This document shows, in pieces, positions 6,879 to 15,599 of a stretch of 44,020 bases of DNA. The stretch lies in contig OMJB01000082.1 in the NCBI GenBank assembly GCA_900299255.1, positions 1 through 44,020 on the forward strand, read 5' to 3'. Both the position numbers and the translations under genes were made by a program. The first letter of the stretch is position 1. Each line of letters begins with the position of its first letter. Under the pieces are notes generated by a model. The model made no database searches, was not told the origin of the DNA, and saw only the letters and a list, made by a program, of their open reading frames with translations. The DNA comes from Sphingobacteriales bacterium. GTDB taxonomy: Bacteria > Bacteroidota > Bacteroidia > Chitinophagales > Chitinophagaceae.

Positions 6879-8234
6879 ATGGGTGTAAAATTATTATTAG
6901 CAAACGATGGTGTAGAGGGTATCAGGTACTACGATACTTATCGAAAGAATGGCGGATACACTACCGCAGAGAAGGCATTGAAAATGTCTCAGGCTGATAT
7001 CGTTGAAGAGGTTAAAAAGAGTGGTTTGAGGGGCCGCGGTGGCGCAGGTTTCCCTACGGGTATGAAGTGGAGTTTTCTGGCAAAACCAGAGGGCGTACCA
7101 CGTCATCTGGTATGCAATGCCGATGAATCAGAGCCAGGTACTTTCAAAGACCGCTACCTTATGGAGTTTCATCCGCATCTGTTCATAGAGGGTTTGCTCA
7201 TCAGCAGTTTTGCACTGGGCAGTAACCGTACCTATGTATATATCAGGGGTGAATATTCCTGGATACCCGATATCCTTAACCAGGCAATTGCCGAAGCAAG
7301 AAACGCAGGTTTCCTGGGCAAGAATATTCTCGGTTCTGGTTTTGATTGTGAGATATATGTACATCGCGGTGCAGGTGCTTACATATGCGGTGAGGAAACG
7401 GCACTTATTGAATCTCTGGAGGGCAAGCGCGGTAATCCCCGTATGAAACCCCCGTTCCCGGCCATTCAGGGTCTTTGGATGCGCCCAACGGTTGTAAACA
7501 ATGTAGAAACCATTGCTGCAGTTGTACCCATCATTGCCATGGGTGGAGATGAATACGCAAAGATAGGTGTGGGAAAATCTACAGGCACAAAACTGATGTC
7601 GGCCTGCGGAAACATCAATAAGCCCGGTGTTTATGAAATAGACATGACCATATCTGTTGAGGAGTTTATTTTTAGTGATGAATACTGTGGTGGCATCAAA
7701 AACGGTAAAAGGTTGAAAGCCTGCATACCCGGCGGTTCATCAGTACCGATACTGCCTGCCAACCTGCTGCTGAAAACAGCTAAGGGCGAAACACGCATGA
7801 TGAACTACGAAAGTATGTCGGACGGTGGATTTGCTACCGGTTCTATGATAGGCTCGGGAGGATTTGAAGTGCTGGACGAAGACCAGTGTATTGTAAAGCA
7901 CACTATGACTCTGGCCCGCTTCTATAATCATGAAAGCTGCGGACAATGCAGCCCGTGCCGTGAGGGCACCGGCTGGATGTACAAGATACTGAAGAACCTG
8001 GAATACGGGCACGGCAAGCTGAGTGATATAGACCTGCTTTGGGATATCCAGCGCAGGATAGAAGGTAATACTATCTGCCCGCTTGGCGATGCCGCATCGT
8101 GGCCTGTAGCCGCAGCTATACGCCATTTCCGAGACGAGTTTGAATGGCATGTTAAGAACCCTGAAGAATCACAGAAACGTAATTACGGTCTGGCACATTA
8201 TGCCGATCCTATTCATGTAGCTGCAACAGCATAA
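6879..8234 (+). CDS. nuoF: NADH-quinone oxidoreductase subunit F
   Basis: The NADH-oxidising subunit of complex I (51-kDa family), 451 residues, holding FMN and 4Fe-4S cluster N3. Seen: the FMN/NADH loop GLRGRGGAGFPTGMKW (residues 49-64), NADESEPGTFKDR, the second glycine-rich stretch RGAGAYICGEETALIESLEG (163-182), and cluster ligands Cys354, Cys357 and Cys360 in ESCGQCSPCREG with Cys400 in TICPLGDA. It is preceded by the two inserted genes and a hairpin leader, and followed by nuoG after about 26 nt. Confidence 0.97.
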   Translation: MGVKLLLANDGVEGIRYYDTYRKNGGYTTAEKALKMSQADIVEEVKKSGLRGRGGAGFPTGMKWSFLAKPEGVPRHLVCNADESEPGTFKDRYLMEFHPHLFIEGLLISSFALGSNRTYVYIRGEYSWIPDILNQAIAEARNAGFLGKNILGSGFDCEIYVHRGAGAYICGEETALIESLEGKRGNPRMKPPFPAIQGLWMRPTVVNNVETIAAVVPIIAMGGDEYAKIGVGKSTGTKLMSACGNINKPGVYEIDMTISVEEFIFSDEYCGGIKNGKRLKACIPGGSSVPILPANLLLKTAKGETRMMNYESMSDGGFATGSMIGSGGFEVLDEDQCIVKHTMTLARFYNHESCGQCSPCREGTGWMYKILKNLEYGHGKLSDIDLLWDIQRRIEGNTICPLGDAASWPVAAAIRHFRDEFEWHVKNPEESQKRNYGLAHYADPIHVAATA

Positions 8235-8260
8235 AGTAATTAGTGAATTTTGATTTAGTT

Positions 8261-9364
8261 ATGTCAGAAACACCAAAGTTTAAAGTAACCATTGATACTA
8301 TTAGCGTAGAGGTACCGGCTGGTACTACTATTCTTAATGCTGCCCGTATGATAGGCGGCGATGTAGCTCCGCCTACTATGTGCTACTACAGCAAGCTGAA
8401 GGACAGCGGCGGCAAATGCCGCACCTGCCTGGTAGAGGTGAGCAAGGGCTCTGAAAAAGATCCTCGCCCCATGCCCAAGCTGGTGGCCAGTTGCCGCACC
8501 ACCGTTATGGATGGCATGGAAGTGAAAAATATCACTTCAGAAAAAGTACTTGATGCCCGCAAAGGCGTTGTTGAGTTCCTGCTCATTAACCATCCGCTCG
8601 ACTGCCCGGTTTGTGATCAGGCCGGTGAATGTGACCTGCAGAACCTTAGCTACGAGCATGGCACGGAGGCTACCCGCTATGAATTCAAGCGTCGCACTTT
8701 TGAGAAAGAAGATATTGGTCCATATATATCTCTGCACATGAACCGTTGTATCATGTGTTTCCGTTGTGTGTTTACTGCTGATCAGCTCACCGAAAAAAGG
8801 GAACATGGTATTCTGGAGCGGGGCGATCATGCACAGATAGGTACCTACCTCAATAAGGCACTTAAAAATGATTTTATTGGGAATGTGATAGATGTGTGCC
8901 CAGTTGGTGCACTTACAGATAAAACCTTCCGTTTTAAAAACAGGGTTTGGTTTACAAAACCAGTGGACGCTCACCGCAATTGCAGTAATCCAAAATGCTG
9001 CGGCCATGTAAGGTTATGGATGCGTGGCGATGAAGTATTCCGTGTTACTGCGCGAAAAGATGAGTGGGGCGAGGTGGAAACAAGGCCTGACGGAACCCCA
9101 GGATGGATTTGCAACGAATGCAGGTTTGAGAAAAAACAAACTAAAGACTGGGTTATTGAGGGGCCAGCATTGATACCCAGAAGCAGCGTTATAGCACAGG
9201 GGCATTATGTGGGTACCAAAAAGACACCTGTACTTATTGATAAAGTGATAGGCAAGGAGCCGCAGTATCAACTGAATATTCATGATATAAGTGATGTAAA
9301 TAAACCGGAAATAGAATTATCGAAAATAGCCGGTCCGGCTCATTCAGATGATTTTAATAAGTAG
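8261..9364 (+). CDS. nuoG: NADH-quinone oxidoreductase subunit G, short form
   Basis: Iron-sulfur subunit of the NADH module, 367 residues, about 40% of the E. coli length; the C-terminal molybdopterin-oxidoreductase-like body is absent. Ligands seen: 2Fe-2S N1b (Cys41, 53, 56, 78); His111 with Cys115, 118 and 124 in HPLDCPVCDQAGEC; a third set Cys163, 166, 169 and 213; and a fourth Cys group (241, 246/247, 284, 287) in the domain that holds N7 in some species. Short NuoG forms are known in Bacteroidota. I chose the ATG at 8261 (MSETPKFKV) over the in-frame GTG at 8243 because homologous N-termini begin just before this ferredoxin strand. Confidence 0.93.
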   Translation: MSETPKFKVTIDTISVEVPAGTTILNAARMIGGDVAPPTMCYYSKLKDSGGKCRTCLVEVSKGSEKDPRPMPKLVASCRTTVMDGMEVKNITSEKVLDARKGVVEFLLINHPLDCPVCDQAGECDLQNLSYEHGTEATRYEFKRRTFEKEDIGPYISLHMNRCIMCFRCVFTADQLTEKREHGILERGDHAQIGTYLNKALKNDFIGNVIDVCPVGALTDKTFRFKNRVWFTKPVDAHRNCSNPKCCGHVRLWMRGDEVFRVTARKDEWGEVETRPDGTPGWICNECRFEKKQTKDWVIEGPALIPRSSVIAQGHYVGTKKTPVLIDKVIGKEPQYQLNIHDISDVNKPEIELSKIAGPAHSDDFNK

Positions 9365-9453
9365 AGTTGGTATTTATTTTTGAAATTTGATAAGCCCGAT
9401 TTTTGATTAGAAAAGTGAATATTTAAAACAACTAAAACTACTTTTGTACAATT

Positions 9454-10527
9454 ATGCTGTTACTTCAGATTGATACAGCGCTGATAATAGAGAAGGCTCT
9501 TCTTATCATAACCATTCTCCTTGGTTCACTGGGCATCGCCATGTATGCCACATGGGGAGAACGCAAAGTTGCAGCCATCATGCAGGATCGTATCGGCCCA
9601 AACAGGGCTGGCCCTTTTGGTTTGTTCCAGCCATTGGCCGATGGAATGAAACTCTTCTTTAAAGAAGAAATTATCCCAGACGGTTCAACCCGTTTTATTT
9701 TTATTCTTGGCCCCTGCCTGGCAATGCTTACCGCTACCATGACCAGTGCTGTTATACCGTGGGCTCCCGATTTCGTTACACCGGGCGGCCATGTATTCTC
9801 ATTTCAGGTGGCGGATATTAATATAGGTATTCTGTTTGTTTTTGGGGTTGTGAGCCTTGGTGTATACGGCGTTATGCTGGGTGGCTGGGCATCTAACAAT
9901 AAATTCTCTCTTTTAAGTAGTATCCGTGCGGCGTCTCAGGCTATTTCCTATGAGCTGGCTATGGGCATCAGCCTTATTGCACTGCTTATGATGACCGGGT
10001 CACTGAGCCTCCGTGAGATTGTGGCACAGCAGCATGGGTTCTGGAGCGATGGCTATTTTACCTGGAACTTCTTTAAGCAGCCGCTAGGGTTTATTATTTT
10101 CTTGACCTGTTCCTTCGCTGAGCTGAACCGTGCACCTTTTGACCTGCCCGAATGTGAAAGCGAATTGAACATGGGATACCATCAGGAGTATTCGTCTATG
10201 AAACTGGGCTTTTACCTTTTTTCTGAATATATCAATCTCTTTGTGAGCTCAGTTATCTTAAGCACACTGTTCTTCGGCGGTTACAATTTCCCGTTCATGG
10301 ATCAGGTAGCAGGCATGGTACACCCATTATTGTTTTCACTTATTTGCGTGATGGTGCTGCTCACAAAAGCAGTAATGATTATCCTGTTTGTAATGGCAGT
10401 GAGGTGGACATTGCCCCGTTTCCGTTATGATCAGTTAATGAAATTAGGGTGGAAATCGCTGATACCTCTGGCACTGTTTAATATGCTGGTTACAGGGGCA
10501 GTAATTCTGTGGACAATGAAAAAATAA
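9454..10527 (+). CDS. nuoH: NADH-quinone oxidoreductase subunit H
   Basis: Membrane subunit of complex I (ND1 family), 357 residues, with about eight helices; it forms the entry to the quinone chamber. Family motifs seen: GERKVAAIMQDRIGPNRAGPFGLFQPLADGMKLFFKEEIIP in the first loop (several conserved charged residues), SYELAMGISLIAL, and FAELNRAPFDLPECESELNMGYHQEYSSMKLG in the loop facing the quinone site. Usual length. It follows nuoG after 89 nt. Confidence 0.97.
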   Translation: MLLLQIDTALIIEKALLIITILLGSLGIAMYATWGERKVAAIMQDRIGPNRAGPFGLFQPLADGMKLFFKEEIIPDGSTRFIFILGPCLAMLTATMTSAVIPWAPDFVTPGGHVFSFQVADINIGILFVFGVVSLGVYGVMLGGWASNNKFSLLSSIRAASQAISYELAMGISLIALLMMTGSLSLREIVAQQHGFWSDGYFTWNFFKQPLGFIIFLTCSFAELNRAPFDLPECESELNMGYHQEYSSMKLGFYLFSEYINLFVSSVILSTLFFGGYNFPFMDQVAGMVHPLLFSLICVMVLLTKAVMIILFVMAVRWTLPRFRYDQLMKLGWKSLIPLALFNMLVTGAVILWTMKK

Positions 10528-10588
10528 TTTATTTGTTTTTACAACCGTATTAAGAGTTAATCTAGAGGTATTTCGGAAATAGAACGTA

Positions 10589-11098
10589 ATGGAAAAACTA
10601 ACTAATAAATCAGTACAGATAAACCGCACACCTTTGAATTTCATGGAGCGGGCATACCTGCCTGCACTGGCTAAGGGGCTGACTATAACATTGGGCCATG
10701 TGTTCAAAAAGACCACAACTGTTAGCTACCCTGAAGTGAAAAGGCCATTCAGCCCGGTTTTTCGCGGATTGCATATACTTAACCGCGATGAGAATGGCGC
10801 TGAAAGGTGCACTGCCTGTGGCCTGTGCGCACTAGCATGCCCGGCAGAGGCAATCACCATGGAGGCAGCAGAGCGCAAACCAGGTGAAGAGCATCTGTAC
10901 AGGGAAGAAAAATATGCAGCTAAGTATGAGATAAATATGCTTCGTTGTATTTTCTGTGGTTACTGCGAAGAAGCTTGTCCGAAGGATGCTGTTTACCTGA
11001 CTGAAACTGTGATGCCTGCAAATTATAGCCGTGATAGTTTTATTTATAAAAAAGATGACCTGTTAATTCCCGGCCCAAATAAAAAGGAAAGCAAATAA
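10589..11098 (+). CDS. nuoI: NADH-quinone oxidoreductase subunit I
   Basis: Ferredoxin-like subunit of complex I, 169 residues, carrying clusters N6a and N6b. Two complete CxxCxxCxxxC motifs are present: Cys74, 77, 80, 84 (CTACGLCALACP) and Cys120, 123, 126, 130 (CIFCGYCEEACP). An amphipathic N-terminal helix (about residues 22-40) would lie on the membrane. The next gene starts one base after its stop (TAATATG), suggesting coupling to nuoJ. Confidence 0.96.
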   Translation: MEKLTNKSVQINRTPLNFMERAYLPALAKGLTITLGHVFKKTTTVSYPEVKRPFSPVFRGLHILNRDENGAERCTACGLCALACPAEAITMEAAERKPGEEHLYREEKYAAKYEINMLRCIFCGYCEEACPKDAVYLTETVMPANYSRDSFIYKKDDLLIPGPNKKESK

Positions 11099-11099
11099 T

Positions 11100-11633
11100 A
11101 TGGAGATATACGATATTTTATTCTGGGTACTGTCTGCTGTTGCTGTAAGCTGTGCGCTGGGAGTAATCCTCAGCCGCAACCCTGTAAATAGTGTGATGTT
11201 CCTGATACTTACGTTTTTTGCCATTTCGGGGCACTATATATTAATGAATGTTCAGTTTCTGGCAATTGTAAATGTGATAGTATATGCCGGTGCCATTATG
11301 GTTCTGTTTCTGTTTGTGATTATGCTCATGAACCTCAATGCAGATGTGGAGCCCCAGAAAGGGCAGCTTGTGCAGCTGGCAGGTGTGATATCCGGCGGAA
11401 TATTATTTCTGGTTATACTGGCTGGCATCAAATCAGCTAAACCTGAGATAATGGATAAGGCATCTACCGATATAGGGTTAATCAGCAATCTGGGTAAAGT
11501 GCTTTTTACTAAATATGTATTGCCATTTGAGATCAGCAGTGTTTTATTTTTGAGTGCTATGATTGGCGCTATAGTTATAGGCAAGAAAGAAGAAACAAAA
11601 GACCCGGATGCTAAAGCAGAAAGGGTAAATTAA
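11100..11633 (+). CDS. nuoJ: NADH-quinone oxidoreductase subunit J
   Basis: Membrane subunit of complex I (ND6 family), 177 residues with about five helices. The characteristic start (ILFWVLSAVAVSCALGVILSRNPVNSVMFLILTFF) and the helix-3 segment IVYAGAIMVLFLFVIMLMNL, with the family pi-bulge region, are present. The C-terminus is hydrophilic (EETKDPDAKAERVN). Starts one base after nuoI. Confidence 0.95.
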   Translation: MEIYDILFWVLSAVAVSCALGVILSRNPVNSVMFLILTFFAISGHYILMNVQFLAIVNVIVYAGAIMVLFLFVIMLMNLNADVEPQKGQLVQLAGVISGGILFLVILAGIKSAKPEIMDKASTDIGLISNLGKVLFTKYVLPFEISSVLFLSAMIGAIVIGKKEETKDPDAKAERVN

Positions 11634-11677
11634 TAACCAGTTAGTAAAAATTACACGCGCGAGCGGAACTAAGTTAT

Positions 11678-11983
11678 ATGCCGGTAAATTCAACTCATTA
11701 TCTGTTTTTGAGCCTGCTGTTATTTTCTATTGGAATAATGGGGGCTTTGATGCGCAGAAATGCCATCATCATTTTTATGTGCATTGAGCTGATGCTCAAT
11801 GCCGTGAATTTATTGCTCGTAGCATTTTCAAAACTTTATGGCGATGCTGATGCACAGTTATTTGTGTTTTTCATTATGGTAGTGGCGGCGGCAGAGGTGG
11901 CAGTGGGTTTGGCGATAATCGTTATGATGTACCGAAGGGTCTACTCAGTAGACATAAATATTTTAAACAGGTTAAAACATTAA
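11678..11983 (+). CDS. nuoK: NADH-quinone oxidoreductase subunit K
   Basis: Small membrane subunit of complex I (ND4L family), 101 residues with three helices. The conserved membrane glutamates of the proton path are seen in MCIELMLNAVNLLLVAF (helix 2) and AAAEVAVGLAIIVMMYR (helix 3). Usual length for the family. It lies 44 nt after nuoJ. Confidence 0.96.
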   Translation: MPVNSTHYLFLSLLLFSIGIMGALMRRNAIIIFMCIELMLNAVNLLLVAFSKLYGDADAQLFVFFIMVVAAAEVAVGLAIIVMMYRRVYSVDINILNRLKH

Positions 11984-12043
11984 TATACCCTGCCTTAATG
12001 CTCAGGCATGCAGGTGGGATTGTTCACGAATTTTAATTTAATA

Positions 12044-12064
12044 GCCCCGTTCGGGGTTCGGAGT
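12044..12064 (+). promoter_or_regulatory. Hairpin leader before nuoL
   Basis: GCCCCG-TTC-GGGGTTCGGAG ends 1 nt before the ATG at 12065. CCCC (12045-12048) pairs with GGGG around a short GTTC loop. Same design as the leaders before nuoD, nuoF and nuoN; its position supports the ATG at 12065 as the true nuoL start. Confidence 0.5.
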
Positions 12065-13966
12065 ATGGCTAATTTTGTTTACTTAGTTCCACTTTTCCCA
12101 TTGATCGGTTTTTTGATCAATGGCCTGTTATGGAAAAAAATGCCGAAATCACTGGGTGGTATCATCGGTTCTCTCGCTATTCTGGCATCGTTTGTTGTAT
12201 CCCTCGGCATTTTCTTTGAAGTCAGGACTGCATCGTTTCAGGGACCACTGATCGTAAACATGTTTGAATTTATCCATTCGGGTAAGCTATTGATTCCTTT
12301 TGCTTTTCAGGTTGATGCTCTTTCTTCTTTGTTCCTGCTTATTATTACGGGTATCGGCTTCCTGATCCATGTGTACTCTACATCATACATGGGCCACGAC
12401 GATGGCATGGTGAAATACTTTGCCTACCTCAACCTGTTCGTTTTCTCCATGCTGTTGCTAGTATTAGGTGCCAATTACCTGATTATGTTCATAGGCTGGG
12501 AAGGCGTGGGCCTTTGCTCTTACCTGCTTATCGGGTTCTGGTTCAAAAACCGTGATTATACCAATGCCGCCAAGAAAGCTTTTGTAATGAACCGTATTGG
12601 CGACCTGGGTTTTCTGGTGGGCATGCTGCTGATACTGTTTAATTATGGCACACTGTCATATCAGGACTTCTTCGGCCAGTTGCATGCCGGTAGTGCTTCT
12701 GCTTCGTCATCCTGCATGTTCAACTGGATTGCATTTTGCCTGTTCATAGGCGCTATGGGTAAAAGTGCCCAGATTCCGTTGCACACATGGCTCCCCGATG
12801 CCATGGCGGGTCCTACTCCTGTTTCGGCATTGATTCATGCCGCTACCATGGTTACTGCCGGTATATATATGATTGCCCGTAGCAATGCGTTGTATGACCT
12901 GGCACCTGTGGCGCTCAGCATTGTAGCGGCAGTTGGCCTAGCGACAGCATTATTAGGCGCTACAATTGCATTGTACCAAAACGATATTAAAAAAGTGCTG
13001 GCATATTCAACACTCAGTCAGCTGGGTTTCATGTTTCTGGCGTTGGGTGTTGGTGCATACACTACCGGGGTATTCCATGTTATGACACACGCTTTCTTCA
13101 AAGCGCTGTTGTTCCTGGGAGCAGGTTCCGTAATTCACGCTATGGGCGGGGAGCAGGATATCAGGTTCATGGGCGGCCTGAGGAAAAAATTACCGGTAAC
13201 CTATATCACCTTTTTGATTGGTGTGCTGGCTATCTCCGGTTTTCCATTCACTTCTGGTTTTGTTTCAAAAGACGAGATTCTTCTTGCTGTATATGAGTAC
13301 AATAAAATCTACTTTGCTATTGCGGCATTTGTAGCCATACTCACAGCTATTTATATGTTCCGCCTGCTGATGCTGGTATTTATGGGTGGTTTCAGAGGCA
13401 CCCACGATCAGGAACACCATTTGCATGAATCGCCGGCTGCCATAACTATACCGCTTGTGATACTTGCAATACTGTCTTTGGCCGGAGGCTGGATACAATT
13501 GCCGCACCTATTTGGTGGACATGATTATCTCAATCAATTCCTGGCTGGGGCTAAGATTCCGGCAATTGTGCACGAAGGCCCAAATGTTGCCACACGTGAA
13601 CTTACCTTACTAGTTGCTACTTGCGTTGGTTTGTTGATAATTTTTATCGCAACACGCAAATTGTTCGCAGTATCTCAGTTCGAAGGTAAGTACACTGGAT
13701 TCAAAAATGTACTGGCTAATAAGTGGTACATAGATGAGTTGTACAACTCTGTTGTTGTTAACCCCATTGCTGCTATGAGCCGGATGATGGAGAAGTTTGT
13801 AGAGAAGAGCGGTATTGACGGCATTGTAAATGGTGTTGGCAAAACAGTAAAGTGGGGCGGAGACAGGCTGCGTTTACTGCAGAGCGGCCAGGTTGGTTTT
13901 TATATTTTTATTATGGTACTGGGCATGATCATATTGTTCGCGCTTAGTTTTTTTTGGATTAAATAA
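12065..13966 (+). CDS. nuoL: NADH-quinone oxidoreductase subunit L
   Basis: Distal antiporter-like membrane subunit of complex I (ND5 family), 633 residues with about 16 helices, including the long C-terminal lateral helix that couples the pump modules. Seen: the proton-channel segments IMFIGWEGVGLCSYLLIGFW, GKSAQIPLHTWLPDAMAGPTPVSALIHAATMV, YQNDIKKVLAYSTLSQLGFM and THAFFKALLFLGAGSVIHA, with their conserved Glu, Lys and His residues. An in-frame ATG at 12008 would add 19 residues; I prefer 12065 because MANFVYLVPLFPL is the standard family N-terminus and a hairpin leader directly precedes it. Confidence 0.95.
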   Translation: MANFVYLVPLFPLIGFLINGLLWKKMPKSLGGIIGSLAILASFVVSLGIFFEVRTASFQGPLIVNMFEFIHSGKLLIPFAFQVDALSSLFLLIITGIGFLIHVYSTSYMGHDDGMVKYFAYLNLFVFSMLLLVLGANYLIMFIGWEGVGLCSYLLIGFWFKNRDYTNAAKKAFVMNRIGDLGFLVGMLLILFNYGTLSYQDFFGQLHAGSASASSSCMFNWIAFCLFIGAMGKSAQIPLHTWLPDAMAGPTPVSALIHAATMVTAGIYMIARSNALYDLAPVALSIVAAVGLATALLGATIALYQNDIKKVLAYSTLSQLGFMFLALGVGAYTTGVFHVMTHAFFKALLFLGAGSVIHAMGGEQDIRFMGGLRKKLPVTYITFLIGVLAISGFPFTSGFVSKDEILLAVYEYNKIYFAIAAFVAILTAIYMFRLLMLVFMGGFRGTHDQEHHLHESPAAITIPLVILAILSLAGGWIQLPHLFGGHDYLNQFLAGAKIPAIVHEGPNVATRELTLLVATCVGLLIIFIATRKLFAVSQFEGKYTGFKNVLANKWYIDELYNSVVVNPIAAMSRMMEKFVEKSGIDGIVNGVGKTVKWGGDRLRLLQSGQVGFYIFIMVLGMIILFALSFFWIK

Positions 13967-13972
13967 ATGTTT

Positions 13973-14003
13973 CCGGGGTTGTTATTTATGCTCCGGCTTT
14001 TTA
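13973..14003 (+). terminator. Weak terminator-like hairpin between nuoL and nuoM
   Basis: CCGGGG (13973-13978) can pair with CTCCGG (13991-13996, one G-T pair), followed by CTTTTTAT. It lies inside the operon, so at most it would attenuate or mark an RNA end. A 14-bp palindrome AAAGTGTACACTTT follows at 14016-14029. Confidence 0.35.
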
Positions 14004-14063
14004 TAATGTTATTTGAAAGTGTACACTTTTTAAGTTTCTACTTTTAACAATTGAAATGACAAT

Positions 14064-15512
14064 ATGATATTAATATTACTGATAGCCATTCCATTGTTTG
14101 CCGGCATATTTTCTTTTGGTATAAAAGGAGATGGTGCTAAAGTGCTTGGTTTGATTAGCTCTATGCTCACATTGGTAGCAGCCGCATATGTGAGCGGGGC
14201 CAACTACATTGCTCCGGTTTCTTTCTCCCAGCCCTGGATACCCCTGCTTGGTACACAGTTCAGCCTGATGGGCGATGGCATGAGTAGTATGCTCTGCCTG
14301 CTCACCGGCATAGTGGTGCTGGTAGTAATGATAACAAATGTCAGCAAAGAAGTTGAAAAACCGGGATCGTTTTACGGATTGCTTCTATTGTCTCAGGCTG
14401 GCCTTATGGGCGTTTTTCTGGCATACGATGCGCTGGTATTTTATGTATTCTGGGAACTGGCATTGATACCTGTTTACTTTTTGTGCTCTCAATGGGGTGG
14501 CGAAAAACGCATTGCTGTAACATTCAAGTTCTTTATTTACACGTTTGTGGGCAGCCTTATGCTGCTGGCCGGCCTTATTTACCTGTCATTGCAAACACCC
14601 GGGCTCAGCAGCTATGCCTGGGCTGATATTGTTCGGGCAGGAGCATCGCTCCCACCTGAGAAGCAGCAGTGGCTTTTCTGGTTGGTATTTATTGCGTTTG
14701 CAATCAAAATGCCCATTTTCCCATTCCATACCTGGCAGCCTGATACATACGAACAATCGCCCACTCCGGTTACAATTATTCTGAGTGCGCTGATGGTAAA
14801 AATGGGTATGTACGCAGTACTCCGCTGGCTGGTACCGGTACTGCCATTTGGTGTTGCATACTGGGCAGATACTGTGGTCGTTTTATCGGTTATTGGTATC
14901 GTATACGCCTCCTGTATTGCTATCGTGCAGACAGATATAAAAAGACTCATTGCCTATTCGTCAATAGCACACATGGGTCTTATGGCCGCGGCGGCGTTTA
15001 CCCATTCTCAGGTAGGCACACATGGTATCATGGTACAGATGTTCAATCATGGAATCAATATTACCGGCATGTGGGTAATGGTCAGCATGATAGAACAGCG
15101 TTACGGCACCCGTGATATGACAAAGCTGGGCGGCATGGCTACTGCTGCTCCGCAAATGGCCATTGCCCTGCTCATCATTGCTTTTGCCAATATTGCACTT
15201 CCGCTTACAAACGGGTTCATTGGCGAATTCATGTTGTTCAATGGAATTTTCCGCGCAGACTCGGCAGGGCATATTACAATTATGGTAGTTGCCGGCCTGG
15301 GTATTATTCTGGGTGCGGTTTATACTTTGAATATGGTACAGAAAACTGCATGGGGGGAAGAAGTAAAAATGAACAGTGGAAAAGACCTGAGTACCAATGA
15401 ATATTTAGGATTGGCCATAATTATCAGCATTATCATATTCCTGGGTGTTTATCCAAAACCTCTTTTGGATCTCACTTCGGGTATTGCGGGTGTGATAACA
15501 GCCGGCCACTAA
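14064..15512 (+). CDS. nuoM: NADH-quinone oxidoreductase subunit M
   Basis: Antiporter-like membrane subunit of complex I (ND4 family), 482 residues with about 14 helices. Seen: the helix-5 segment FYVFWELALIPVYFLCSQWGG with the conserved Glu, KMPIFPFHTWQPDTYEQSPTPVTIILSALMVKMG, QTDIKRLIAYSSIAHMGLM and FNHGINITGMWVM. The ATG at 14064 begins the first helix at once. It follows nuoL after 97 nt containing a weak hairpin and a palindrome. Confidence 0.96.
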   Translation: MILILLIAIPLFAGIFSFGIKGDGAKVLGLISSMLTLVAAAYVSGANYIAPVSFSQPWIPLLGTQFSLMGDGMSSMLCLLTGIVVLVVMITNVSKEVEKPGSFYGLLLLSQAGLMGVFLAYDALVFYVFWELALIPVYFLCSQWGGEKRIAVTFKFFIYTFVGSLMLLAGLIYLSLQTPGLSSYAWADIVRAGASLPPEKQQWLFWLVFIAFAIKMPIFPFHTWQPDTYEQSPTPVTIILSALMVKMGMYAVLRWLVPVLPFGVAYWADTVVVLSVIGIVYASCIAIVQTDIKRLIAYSSIAHMGLMAAAAFTHSQVGTHGIMVQMFNHGINITGMWVMVSMIEQRYGTRDMTKLGGMATAAPQMAIALLIIAFANIALPLTNGFIGEFMLFNGIFRADSAGHITIMVVAGLGIILGAVYTLNMVQKTAWGEEVKMNSGKDLSTNEYLGLAIIISIIIFLGVYPKPLLDLTSGIAGVITAGH

Positions 15513-15562
15513 CGGTGCGCAGAGATTGATTATTTGTTAATAACCCAGACGACTAAATAAGC

Positions 15563-15590
15563 GGGAGCCCGTTAGGGGTTTGGGGTTGGA
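15563..15590 (+). promoter_or_regulatory. Hairpin leader before nuoN
   Basis: GGGAGCCC-GTTA-GGGGTTTGGGG lies about 14 nt before the nuoN ATG at 15600. CCC can pair with GGG on either side of the GTTA loop, and GGGAGCCC contains an alternative pairing. It belongs to the group seen before nuoD, nuoF and nuoL. Confidence 0.5.
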
Positions 15591-15599
15591 AATTATATT

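Noticed and set aside
12008-12064. 19-residue N-terminal extension of NuoL
   Set aside because: The added residues do not fit the family N-terminus and overlap the hairpin leader.
14016-14029. Palindrome AAAGTGTACACTTT as an operator
   Set aside because: A 14-bp palindrome is expected by chance a few times in a window this size and no partner regulator is nearby.
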